Positions 50,601-59,153 of a stretch of DNA of 64,000 nucleotides are shown in pieces. A program made the position numbers and the translations under genes. The notes under the pieces were generated by a model, which ran no database searches, was not told the DNA's origin, and worked only from the letters and a program-made list of their open reading frames with translations. The stretch is from Streptomyces sp. NBC_00775 (GTDB lineage: Bacteria; Actinomycetota; Actinomycetes; Streptomycetales; Streptomycetaceae): the NCBI RefSeq assembly GCF_036347135.1, contig NZ_CP108938.1, forward strand, positions 4,588,001 through 4,652,000. The letters are read 5' to 3'. Every line of letters starts with the position of its first letter. The stretch's first letter is position 1.

Positions 50601-50892
50601 GGTCCGTTCCCTCTCCGAACTGAGCGGCATGCGCCCACTGCCTCGCGTCACGGTTCTGCGGCTGTCAGGGGTCGTCGACTGGAGTGATGTGGCCGTCCTG
50701 CCCTCGGCCTTCCCCGCGCTCTCCCGCCTTTCGCTCAGTCTTCAGCCGGGCGCCCGCGCCGAGGCCCCTCTGGATCTACGCCCACTGCGCGCACTGCCAG
50801 ATCTCCAATTGACCGTGACAAGTGACGGCCGTTTTGTTCGGGTCATCGGAGGCAAACGCTTCGGCATCCCGGACGGCCGCGCGGTTCGCTGA
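47617..50892 (+). CDS. Trypsin-like protease / NACHT NTPase / leucine-rich-repeat protein (NLR-like)
   Basis: A 1091-residue three-part protein. The N-terminal chymotrypsin-fold protease (about 8-195) has an intact-looking triad: His35 (VLTCAHV), Asp66 (DAGLDAALL) and Ser156 (GLSGAP). The NACHT/STAND NTPase follows, with Walker A GDAGAGKTT (Lys305) and Walker B ALLLVDGLDEVP (Asp384), RFPGTRCVATVRP as sensor 1 region and FIHRTFQDFLAAKELV as the NACHT winged-helix marker (about residue 614-629). The C-terminus (about 820-1075) has about eight leucine-rich repeats (for example LNRLSLSSCPSLTDVSPLA). This is the architecture of nucleotide-binding LRR immune receptors. It is coupled to trypco2. The LRR part seems less GC-biased than neighbouring core genes. 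Confidence 0.9.
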   Translation: MTPAAGPADRAVVVLGQAQGSGVALNSRLVLTCAHVIGAGPAPEIAHPGSAEPITAQVIWQDAGLDAALLLTNADLPCSSHVRIGHLDTTQPLRHCETIGYPDVQRRGPEGHLASDQYAGTVLPAAARPHSVLTFAFDQPPAVELPDGPSPLAGLSGAPVFAGDVLLGIVGAIPRGRGHLRAEGTLISDLKDMPYDLPLSEPISHHHPLDRIYEAEYAQAVGATYHKTKIFGLDDLSRREAEWDLDTAYLSLEAATRISEADARNLDTTTTRQRSSRTDRTPQRVETLLSTRPRVLLRGDAGAGKTTLTWWLAAHSASGTHGPSLAGLNGLVPFVVPLRTLRAQRVDFPSPSQLPHAAKLGMDEPPEGWVGRVLRAGRALLLVDGLDEVPQTDREEAHHWLSALLRRFPGTRCVATVRPLAVEPDWLESEQFEELRLLPMRDDDIQTFIKAWHRAARLDDDDHDLLRELERDLSQQFRHNPALSDLARTPLLCAVICALHRRLQGFLPETRFKLYQSALEMLLGNRDKRRGVDAPDGITMSVEEHHQILQRIAVWLVRCGQSEFTRAQARPQLEAALAGMERVRSQGTTEEVLTHLLNRSGLLQERAEDSYQFIHRTFQDFLAAKELVESGSLKELVRNADDELWHDVILLASGHCRREIRELLTGLLAKAEARDTPEPLRTQLLVLSALCSEHAAWLEKDLRDRIRDHISGLVSSASVTQTAQLARLGPYVLPFLPDPGGLSSVQQSRIALLVSRIGGAETIPYAGRLVSLPDAWRPAVSRLVTAWDNFPAEEYALEVLGHVANLADHRLLVTTKEQLSLLRLLPGANDLTLTGPFSSKELQEAPLPKVTTLTLRRMLVLEDLAFLRTQEECLNRLSLSSCPSLTDVSPLATMSSLSSISLQLQPLPADALEYVRAIPRLRSLTLNAPHLTAVASLPAHPTVTRLDLPVPRMLDTTGLEAWESLTDLTLPCPLSPTRFWDCVRATDRINRVETMVRSLSELSGMRPLPRVTVLRLSGVVDWSDVAVLPSAFPALSRLSLSLQPGARAEAPLDLRPLRALPDLQLTVTSDGRFVRVIGGKRFGIPDGRAVR

Positions 50893-50901
50893 CACACAAA
50901 A

Positions 50902-50939
50902 AGGGGCTGCCCCAGGACCGAAGTCCCAGGGCAGCCCCT
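50902..50939. terminator. Bidirectional terminator between NACHT gene and clpC
   Basis: AGGGGCTGCCC and GGGCAGCCCCT form an 11-bp stem, extended by GGAC/GTCC around a CGAA loop after a 2-base internal mismatch. It lies between convergent genes. Confidence 0.85.
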
Positions 50940-50959
50940 CTGTTCAGCGAACCCGGAGG

Positions 50960-53485
<2,526 letters not shown>

Positions 53486-53686
53486 CGTTAATCGCTCCTC
53501 AGAGCGGTCAGGCAGTAAGGGGACGCTCCCCTCCCTGTCCTTCCGCAGCTTAGTCCCGCAAGCGGGGACCGCTCATTCCAACTGCCGACACCGTCCTTGG
53601 CCTCCTGACCCCGAACGCCGACATATGCTCCAACCTGATGGTGCGAGACGATGTTCCCGCAGGCCAGGCAGATACCCTCACCATCT

Positions 53687-53703
53687 GTACGCCGATGGCG
53701 AAC
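53687..53703 (-). promoter_or_regulatory. Candidate ClgR operator of clpC
   Basis: The minus strand reads GTTCGC, five bases, GCGTAC, matching exactly the GTTCGC-N5-GCG sequence described (from memory) for the Streptomyces Clp regulator ClgR, and nearly palindromic. It is correctly oriented, about 200 bases upstream of clpC. The remaining 53486-53915 gap shows no gene that I can support. Confidence 0.6.
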
Positions 53704-53915
53704 GTGAGATGCCCGATCCACGCGTGTCGCCCCTCCCACTAGGGATGTCTTACCCGTACGCACTGACACTCCATGCGGCGCGCACCGGTTCCCTCCGCTA
53801 TGGGCGAACATCCTTGCGCCGCCGAACGCTCCCGAGCGCCCCCCTTTCCGGCACTCTGCGCAATCGCCGGAACACCCAGCGTAACTCCGGGGCCCTTCCA
53901 GCGGTTGCTCCTGGC

Positions 53916-54599
53916 ATGGTTCCCACGGTTCCTCTCCCGCGTCGGCCGCTCGGCCCGGCCGATCCGGTGCAGCGGTGGTACGAGAACGAACTGGGCTGGG
54001 CGACAGTGCCCGGGTCGCCGGTACGGCTGGTCACGGGCCTGCGCTTCGACGTCCTGGAGGTGCCGGCGGAGGCGGGATTCGCGGCGCTGCGGCATCTGGG
54101 GCCCGCCTCTCCCGTGGCGCTGCACGGAGAACGGATGCGGCTTCTCGTGGCCGCGGGCAGCGCGGACGAGCTGCCGGGGCTGCTCGACTGGCTGGAGTGG
54201 GGCGCACTCTCGCTGGACCTCACGGCGATCGGCGCGGGCGGGAGCATCGAGGCTCCGCTGCCACCCGGAATCAGGGCTCCGCTGTCACCCGGAATCGAGG
54301 CTCCACTGCCCCCGGGAATCGAGGCTTCGCTGCCACCTGGAAGGGAACTTCCACCGGGAAGGCGAGCGCCGGTGGAAACACAGACGGGCTCGCGAGGGGC
54401 CGCCGTCTGGCTGCGGCCCCCGGAGCCTGGCTGCGAGGTCGAGCCGACACTGCCGACGCTGTCGGCGCTGGGCGGCGGAGCGGTCGGAGGGGGCGGTGGG
54501 GGCGCCCCCGATCTCGTACGACTCGTCGAAACGATGGCGACGCAGTGCCATCGGGTAAGGCTGCGGCGCGCGTGCGCTCAGCCGTTGGCCTTCTCGTAG
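53916..54599 (+). CDS. SCO3374-family protein of unknown function
   Basis: About 227 residues. A conserved N-terminal part (VQRWYENELGWATVPGSPVR, then LVTGLRFDVLEVPAEAGFAA and ALHGERMRLLVAAGSADELP) resembles the head of bifunctional primase/polymerase-like proteins, seen as the SCO3374 family next to lsr2. The middle contains four tandem 24-bp repeats (about 54250-54345) encoding APLPPGIE units. ATG at 53916 is the best start found. Longer starts up to 53709 are possible. The 3' end overlaps lsr2 on the opposite strand by 22 bases. The function is unknown. Confidence 0.65.
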   Translation: MVPTVPLPRRPLGPADPVQRWYENELGWATVPGSPVRLVTGLRFDVLEVPAEAGFAALRHLGPASPVALHGERMRLLVAAGSADELPGLLDWLEWGALSLDLTAIGAGGSIEAPLPPGIRAPLSPGIEAPLPPGIEASLPPGRELPPGRRAPVETQTGSRGAAVWLRPPEPGCEVEPTLPTLSALGGGAVGGGGGGAPDLVRLVETMATQCHRVRLRRACAQPLAFS

Positions 54600-54913
54600 G
54601 CCTCACGAATGGTCGCGGGAACTCGGCCACGGTCATTGACCTCGAAGCCGTTCTCCTTCGCCCAAGCGCGGATCTGCGCGGTGTCCTGGCTGCCACCGGA
54701 AGCGACGCGCGCCTTTCCGCGTCCGCCCGAAGCACGGCCTCCGGTACGACGACCACCCTTCACGTAGGGCTCGAGAAGGCCACGGAGCTTGTCCGCATTG
54801 GCGGTCGTGAGATCGATTTCGTACGTCTTGCCGTCCAGCGCGAACGTCACGGTCTCGTCCGCCTCGCCACCGTCGAGGTCGTCGACAAGAAGGACCTGAA
54901 CCTTCTGTGCCAC
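54578..54913 (-). CDS. lsr2: Lsr2 nucleoid-associated silencing protein
   Basis: A 111-residue H-NS-like xenogeneic silencer. The N-terminal dimerisation domain (AQKVQVLLVDDLDGGEADET) and ALDGKTYEIDLTTANADKLR are followed by a basic linker rich in Gly/Arg. The C-terminal DNA-binding domain has the AT-hook-like core NDRGRVPATI with preceding IRAWAKENGFEV. GTG at 54913 has AAAGGAAA 6 bases upstream and matches the usual family start. It overlaps the SCO3374-type gene at the 3' end. Confidence 0.95.
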   Translation of the reverse strand: MAQKVQVLLVDDLDGGEADETVTFALDGKTYEIDLTTANADKLRGLLEPYVKGGRRTGGRASGGRGKARVASGGSQDTAQIRAWAKENGFEVNDRGRVPATIREAYEKANG

Positions 54914-54977
54914 CGGATTTCCTTTCATCGATAACTTCAGGGCCGGGGGTCTGCGGCGTCCGCCGTTTCGCCGTCCC

Positions 54978-54999
54978 CTGTTATATGCAGTACTGCAGT
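54978..54999 (-). promoter_or_regulatory. lsr2 promoter -10 element with a 12-bp palindrome
   Basis: TATAAC (minus strand, 54978-54983) is a strong -10 hexamer. Directly upstream, 54988-54999 is the perfect palindrome GTACTGCAGTAC, lying in the spacer towards the -35 region, where a regulator could block or distort the promoter. The other 54914-55138 sequence holds no gene. Confidence 0.5.
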
Positions 55000-55138
55000 A
55001 CGTCGGAAAGCAAACCGCTTTTGCTGGAAAAACACAAACCCCTGGGGGAGACTCACAGGGCACTGGCAGACCGGAAACATGCGCGTTTCGGACATAGAGA
55101 CCCTGGGCAAGGCAGTCCGCCGGAATAGTTGTCGGCGA

Positions 55139-55708
55139 TCACAGATGCAGAAGCATCCGACTGTTGCCCAAGGTGTTCGGTTTCACTCGTTCGAGACCGA
55201 GGAACTCCGCCACGCCCTCGTCATAGGAACGCAGGAGCTCCGCGTAGACATCGGTGTCGACGGGTGTCTCGCCGATCTCCACGAAGCCGTGCTTCGCGAA
55301 GAAGTCCACTTCGAAGGTCAGACAGAAAACTCGTCGAACGCCGAGCCAGCGGGCGGTCTGCAGCAACTTCTCCAGCAACTGATGACCGACACCGAGGCCC
55401 TTGACCGCGGGGTTCACCGCGAGAGTGCGGACTTCCGCCAGGTCTTCCCACATCACATGCAGGGCACCGCAGCCCACCACCTCGGCGTTGTCGTCCCGTT
55501 CGGCCACCCAGAACTCCTGGATGTCCTCGTAAAGCGTCACCGTCGCTTTGTCGAGCAGGATGCGGCGGCGCACGTTCGCGTCAAGGAGGCGGCGTACGGC
55601 CGCGACATCGCTGGTCCTGGCCCGCCGGACGGTGATGGCTTTTGCGGTGGCTTCGGGATGCTGTGCCGGAAGCTCTGCTGGAAGCTCCGCGGGATGCTCT
55701 GCTGGCAT
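55139..55708 (-). CDS. Amino-acid N-acetyltransferase (short GNAT NAGS)
   Basis: A 189-residue GNAT protein, like the short actinobacterial N-acetylglutamate synthases that start arginine synthesis. The acetyl-CoA loop is VRTLAVNPAVKGLGVGHQLL. RVFCLTFEVDFFAKHGFVEI is the family's second signature. A Glu/Pro/Ala-rich tail (AEHPAELPAELPAQHPE) precedes the domain. ATG at 55708 lies 10 bases downstream of the BlaI gene stop, so the two form an operon. No strong ribosome site is present. Confidence 0.85.
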   Translation of the reverse strand: MPAEHPAELPAELPAQHPEATAKAITVRRARTSDVAAVRRLLDANVRRRILLDKATVTLYEDIQEFWVAERDDNAEVVGCGALHVMWEDLAEVRTLAVNPAVKGLGVGHQLLEKLLQTARWLGVRRVFCLTFEVDFFAKHGFVEIGETPVDTDVYAELLRSYDEGVAEFLGLERVKPNTLGNSRMLLHL

Positions 55709-55717
55709 GAGCGGACG

Positions 55718-56170
55718 CTATCGCCCGCCGTCGCCCTCAGTGGCGGCGGGGTTCTCGTCCGCCGGGTTCCGGGCCGGGTTCTGCGCCGGGTTCTCGGGCG
55801 CGGGGGTTTCCGGTCCCGCGACCATACGCACGGCATCGCGCAGGGCTTCGCGCTGTTCCGGGGACATCATGCCGAAGAAGGCGACGAGAGCGGCGGCGGG
55901 GTTGTCACTCTGCGACCAGGCATCGTTCATCAGTGCGGCTGCGTAGGCGGCACGTGTGGAGACCGCCTCATATCGATAGGCCCGGCCTTCCGCTTCACGG
56001 CGCACCCAGCCCTTCTGATGGAGATTGTCCAAAACGGTCATCACCGTGGTGTAGGCGATGGACCGTTCCTGCTGAAGATCTTCCAGGACTTCTCGAACGG
56101 TCACCGGGCGGTTCCACTTCCACACCCGCGTCATGACCGCGTCTTCGAGTTCTCCCAATGGGCGAGGCAC
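55718..56170 (-). CDS. BlaI/MecI/CopY-family transcriptional regulator
   Basis: A 150-residue winged-helix repressor. The domain runs from LGELEDAVMTRVWKWNRPVT through SIAYTTVMTVLDNLHQKGWV to YRYEAVSTRAAYAA, as in BlaI. A low-complexity tail (ENPAQNPARNPADENPA) follows. GTG at 56170 has no ribosome site. A TATTGT sequence just upstream could make the transcript leaderless. No BlaR-type sensor or beta-lactamase gene is nearby, so its signal is unknown. Confidence 0.88.
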   Translation of the reverse strand: MPRPLGELEDAVMTRVWKWNRPVTVREVLEDLQQERSIAYTTVMTVLDNLHQKGWVRREAEGRAYRYEAVSTRAAYAAALMNDAWSQSDNPAAALVAFFGMMSPEQREALRDAVRMVAGPETPAPENPAQNPARNPADENPAATEGDGGR

Positions 56171-56207
56171 AGTTCAGAACAATAGTGGGAGATCGGCAAC
56201 AAAAAGG

Positions 56208-56240
56208 GCGTACGACTCGAAAAACGTATGAGTCGTACGC
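56208..56240 (-). terminator. Intrinsic terminator of the small membrane protein gene
   Basis: GCGTACGACTC (56208-56218) pairs with GAGTCGTACGC (56230-56240). On the minus strand the stem is followed by CCTTTTTG, a classical T-run terminator, rare in this genome. Confidence 0.85.
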
Positions 56241-56266
56241 CGGTGAGCTTCCGTGCGGTGCGGGAA

Positions 56267-56452
56267 TCAGCCCTTGGCGTGCTGGTCCCGGGGGGCCTGG
56301 CGAGCGCTCTCCGCGCGCGCGAGGGCCGCGTCGACGAACGCGTCCTCCTTGGCCTTGTTGGCCCCACCCTGGGTCTTCACGATCGTCACGATCAGCCCGA
56401 TGAAGAACACGGCCATCACTACGGGGGGCACGAGCGCGGAGACATAGTCCAT
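56267..56452 (-). CDS. Small single-pass membrane protein
   Basis: 61 residues: MDYVSALVPPVVMAVFFIGL continues into a hydrophobic helix (to about 25), then a basic, Ala-rich cytoplasmic tail (KTQGGANKAKEDAFVDAALA) with a helical pattern. The ATG at 56452 has GGAGG directly upstream, but with only one base between, so the start may be less efficient than it looks. It has its own intrinsic terminator. The family is widespread in actinomycetes without a function that I can name. Confidence 0.75.
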   Translation of the reverse strand: MDYVSALVPPVVMAVFFIGLIVTIVKTQGGANKAKEDAFVDAALARAESARQAPRDQHAKG

Positions 56453-56465
56453 GCCTCCAGGGTAA

Positions 56466-57110
56466 CTACCCCGCCGCGAGCTGTTGAGGGGGGTTCGCCG
56501 GTGGCGGTGCGGGCTTGCGCTTCGGCGGGAAGACCTCGCCCGGCGTGGGGATGGGCCGGTCCGGGCGCGGGGTCTTCACCGGGGGCTGGGACTGCGGCTT
56601 CGGTCCCGTCGCGGGCCTGTCCGCGGGCTTCTTGACGGGTTCCTCGGAGGCCCGGCCTCCAGGGATGGCCAGCAGGCGCGTGCGGGACTGCGGGACTGCG
56701 GGAGTCGCACGGCCCGCCAGGCGGCTGCGTACGTCCTGCTCGGCGAGGTCCTGGCAGCGGTCCAGGAGGGCTGCCGCGACGGGATTGCCGCGCAGGGCGC
56801 GGAGTGCGGCGAGGTCGTCGGGGTCCGGCCGGTAGCCGGCGCACAGCGCCTCCTCCAGGAGGACGAGGTAGCCGCCGGCGGTGCCCGGCAGCGCGGCTCG
56901 GTAGCGGGCGAGGTCGGCCAGCAGGAAGGCCCGGAGCCTGGCTCCCTCGCGGGTCGCCTCATCGACGGACTCGGCGAGACGGAGGCAGTCCTGGACGTCC
57001 TCTGCGGAGGCGGGGCGGGGGTGCAGGGCGAGGGCGAGAGCGCGGCGGAGCACACGCAGCTCCTCCGCACCGAACGCCATGCCGCCGCGGGATCCGTATG
57101 GCGTGGGCAT
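56466..57110 (-). CDS. Conserved hypothetical protein, Pro/Lys-rich C-terminus
   Basis: 214 residues. An alpha-helical N-terminal domain (about 1-125: AFGAEELRVLRRALALALHP, then LRLAESVDEATREGARLRAF and LLEEALCAGYRPDPDDLAAL) is followed by a Pro/Lys-rich disordered tail. No catalytic motif is visible. ATG at 57110 (MPTPYGSRGG) is chosen. ATG at 57080 would also serve. It is likely a cytoplasmic scaffold or regulator. The function is unknown. Confidence 0.65.
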   Translation of the reverse strand: MPTPYGSRGGMAFGAEELRVLRRALALALHPRPASAEDVQDCLRLAESVDEATREGARLRAFLLADLARYRAALPGTAGGYLVLLEEALCAGYRPDPDDLAALRALRGNPVAAALLDRCQDLAEQDVRSRLAGRATPAVPQSRTRLLAIPGGRASEEPVKKPADRPATGPKPQSQPPVKTPRPDRPIPTPGEVFPPKRKPAPPPANPPQQLAAG

Positions 57111-57174
57111 GCGCCGACGATACGCGCTAATCAGACAAAATCCGTCATACCGGCGGCGCGCGCCGTGCGTTTCT

Positions 57175-57346
57175 TCGCCCCCGCCGCCCCTACCCGTCCC
57201 ATCCCTGGGGGCTGCGCCCCCAGCCCCCCCTAAAAGATTGCGCAGTTCCCCGCGCCCCTGAATAGGGGCGCGGGGAACTGCGCAATCTTTTGGACCAGGC
57301 CCCACCCACCCGCACCCGATGGGACGGGTAGGGGCGGCGGGGGCGA
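57175..57346. repeat. Composite intergenic repeat, copy 6, with two perfect nested inverted repeats
   Basis: Outer arms 57175-57203 and 57318-57346 are perfect 29-bp inverted repeats (CGCCCCCGCCGCCCCTACCC type). The inner stem 57232-57259 / 57264-57291 is perfect over 28 bp with a GAAT loop and contains GCGCAGTTCCCCGCGCCCCT. A CTGGGGGCTGCGCCCCCAG hairpin module lies between. It ends 6 bases before the coaX stop codon. Confidence 0.88.
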
Positions 57347-57352
57347 GCACCC

Positions 57353-58150
57353 TTACGTACGGGACACGTTGCGCTCGTACACCAGGCGGAGGCCGATCAG
57401 GGTGAGCCATGGCTCGTGTTCGTCGATTTCGGACGCCTCGCCGAGAACCATGGGAGCCAAGCCCCCCGTGGCGATGACGGTGACGTCGTCGGGGTCGTCG
57501 GCGAGTTCGCGCGCCATCCGGCTGACGACTCCGTCGACCTGCCCGGCGAAGCCGTACACGATGCCGGCCTGCATGGCCTCGACGGTGTTCTTGCCGATCA
57601 CCGCCCGCGGCCGCGCCAACTCGATCTTGCGCAGCTGGGCACCCCGCACACCGAGCGCCTCCACGGAGATCTCGATACCCGGAGCGATGACACCACCCGT
57701 GTACTCGCCCCGCGCCGACACCGCGTCGAACGTCGTCGCCGTACCGAAGTCGACGACGATGGCCGGCCCCCCGTAGAGCTCGACGGCGGCCACCGCGTTG
57801 ATGATCCGGTCGGCGCCGACCTCCTTGGGGTTGTCCATCAGGATCGGTACGCCGGTCTTGATACCGGGTTCGACCAGTACGGCGGGGACATCGCCGTAGT
57901 ACCGCCGAGTGACCTCGCGCAGCTCGTGCAGCACGGACGGAACCGTCGAGCAGATGGCGATGCCGTCGATGCCGTCGCCGAGTTCCTCGCCGAGCAGCGG
58001 GTGCATGCCCATGAGGCCCTGGAGGAGCACGGCGAGCTCGTCGGCGGTGCGACGGGCGTCCGTGGAGATGCGCCAGTGCTCGACGATCTCCTCCCCGTCG
58101 AAGAGGCCGAGGACGGTGTGCGTGTTGCCGACGTCGATCGTGAGGAGCAT
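57353..58150 (-). CDS. coaX: Type III pantothenate kinase
   Basis: A 265-residue type III pantothenate kinase that phosphorylates pantothenate in the first step of CoA synthesis. Signatures are LLTIDVGNTHTVLGLFDG (phosphate loop), WRISTDARRTADE, NPKEVGADRIINAVAA, VVDFGTATTFDAVS and GVIAPGIEISVEAL. ATG at 58150 has GGAGTAGGA upstream. It is the last gene of the coaX-nadC-nadB-panC-DUF2520 cluster, 5 bases after nadC. Confidence 0.95.
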   Translation of the reverse strand: MLLTIDVGNTHTVLGLFDGEEIVEHWRISTDARRTADELAVLLQGLMGMHPLLGEELGDGIDGIAICSTVPSVLHELREVTRRYYGDVPAVLVEPGIKTGVPILMDNPKEVGADRIINAVAAVELYGGPAIVVDFGTATTFDAVSARGEYTGGVIAPGIEISVEALGVRGAQLRKIELARPRAVIGKNTVEAMQAGIVYGFAGQVDGVVSRMARELADDPDDVTVIATGGLAPMVLGEASEIDEHEPWLTLIGLRLVYERNVSRT

Positions 58151-58155
58151 CTGTC

Positions 58156-59148
58156 CTACTCCGCCTCGTCCGTCGACGCCTCGCGCAGGTCGAGGCCGAT
58201 GTCCAGGATCGGCGAGGAGTGCGTGAGGGCGCCCACCGCCAGGTAGTCGACGCCCGTCTTGGCGTACGCCTCGGCGTTGGCGAGGGTGAGGCGGCCCGAG
58301 GCCTCCAGGAGGGCGCGGCCGGCGACGAGGGCGACGGCCTCCTCGCACTCGACGGGCGTGAAGTTGTCCAGAAGGATCAGGTCGGCGCCCGCGTCCACGA
58401 CCTCGCGCAGCTGGTGCAGGGTGTCGACCTCGACCTCGATCGGGACCTCCGGGAAGGCCTCCCGTACGGCCTTGAAGGCCTGCGCCACGCCGCCCGCGGC
58501 GACCACGTGGTTGTCCTTCACCAGGGCCGCGTCCGAGAGCGACATGCGGTGGTTGACGCCGCCGCCGCAGCGCACCGCGAACTTCTCCAGGGCGCGCAGG
58601 CCCGGCGTCGTCTTGCGGGTGTCGCGTACGCGGGCCTCGGTGCCCTCCAGGGCGTCCGCCCACGCGCGCGTGGCCGTCGCGATGCCGGAGAGGCGGCACA
58701 GGAGGTTCAGCGCGCTGCGCTCGGCCGTCAGCAGGTCGCGGGTGCGGGTCGTGACGCTGAGGAGCTTCTGGCCCGCCTCGACGCGGTCGCCGTCTTCGAC
58801 ATGCCGCTCCACGGCGAACTCGTCGGTGCAGACCACGGAGACGACCGCCTCGGCCACCCGCAGACCCGCGACGACGCCCGCGTCCCGGGCGGTGAAGTCG
58901 GCGGTGGAGACGGCGTCCTCGGGGATGGTCGCGACGGTCGTCACGTCCACGCCGTGGTCGAGGTCCTCCTGGATGGCCACGTTCGCGATGTCCTCGACCT
59001 CAAGGGGGTCGAGACCGGCGTCGGCAAGGAGCTGGGCGAGCGCGGGGTCGAGGCCGCACTCCAGGTACGCCTCGTCCATGTCGGCGCCGCAGCCGCAGCC
59101 ATCGCCGCAGCCGCCGCTCTGGGCGAGGGGAAGGTCGGGGGTGCTCAC
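58156..59148 (-). CDS. nadC: Nicotinate-nucleotide pyrophosphorylase (carboxylating)
   Basis: A 330-residue quinolinate phosphoribosyltransferase, the last step of de novo nicotinate mononucleotide synthesis. The family blocks are present: IQEDLDHGVDVTTVATIPED, AERSALNLLCRLSGIATATR, RDTRKTTPGLRALEKFAVRC, GGGVNHRMSLSDAALVKDNH and ILLDNFTP. An N-terminal Cys/Gly cluster (GGCGDGCGCG) precedes the catalytic domain and could bind metal. GTG at 59148 is chosen, with GGAG 11 bases upstream. GTG at 59157 overlaps the nadB stop and is also possible. Confidence 0.95.
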   Translation of the reverse strand: MSTPDLPLAQSGGCGDGCGCGADMDEAYLECGLDPALAQLLADAGLDPLEVEDIANVAIQEDLDHGVDVTTVATIPEDAVSTADFTARDAGVVAGLRVAEAVVSVVCTDEFAVERHVEDGDRVEAGQKLLSVTTRTRDLLTAERSALNLLCRLSGIATATRAWADALEGTEARVRDTRKTTPGLRALEKFAVRCGGGVNHRMSLSDAALVKDNHVVAAGGVAQAFKAVREAFPEVPIEVEVDTLHQLREVVDAGADLILLDNFTPVECEEAVALVAGRALLEASGRLTLANAEAYAKTGVDYLAVGALTHSSPILDIGLDLREASTDEAE

Positions 59149-59153
59149 TGCTG

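Noticed and set aside
55718..56170. Beta-lactamase regulation module
   Set aside because: Only the BlaI-type repressor is present. No BlaR sensor or beta-lactamase gene is in the window.
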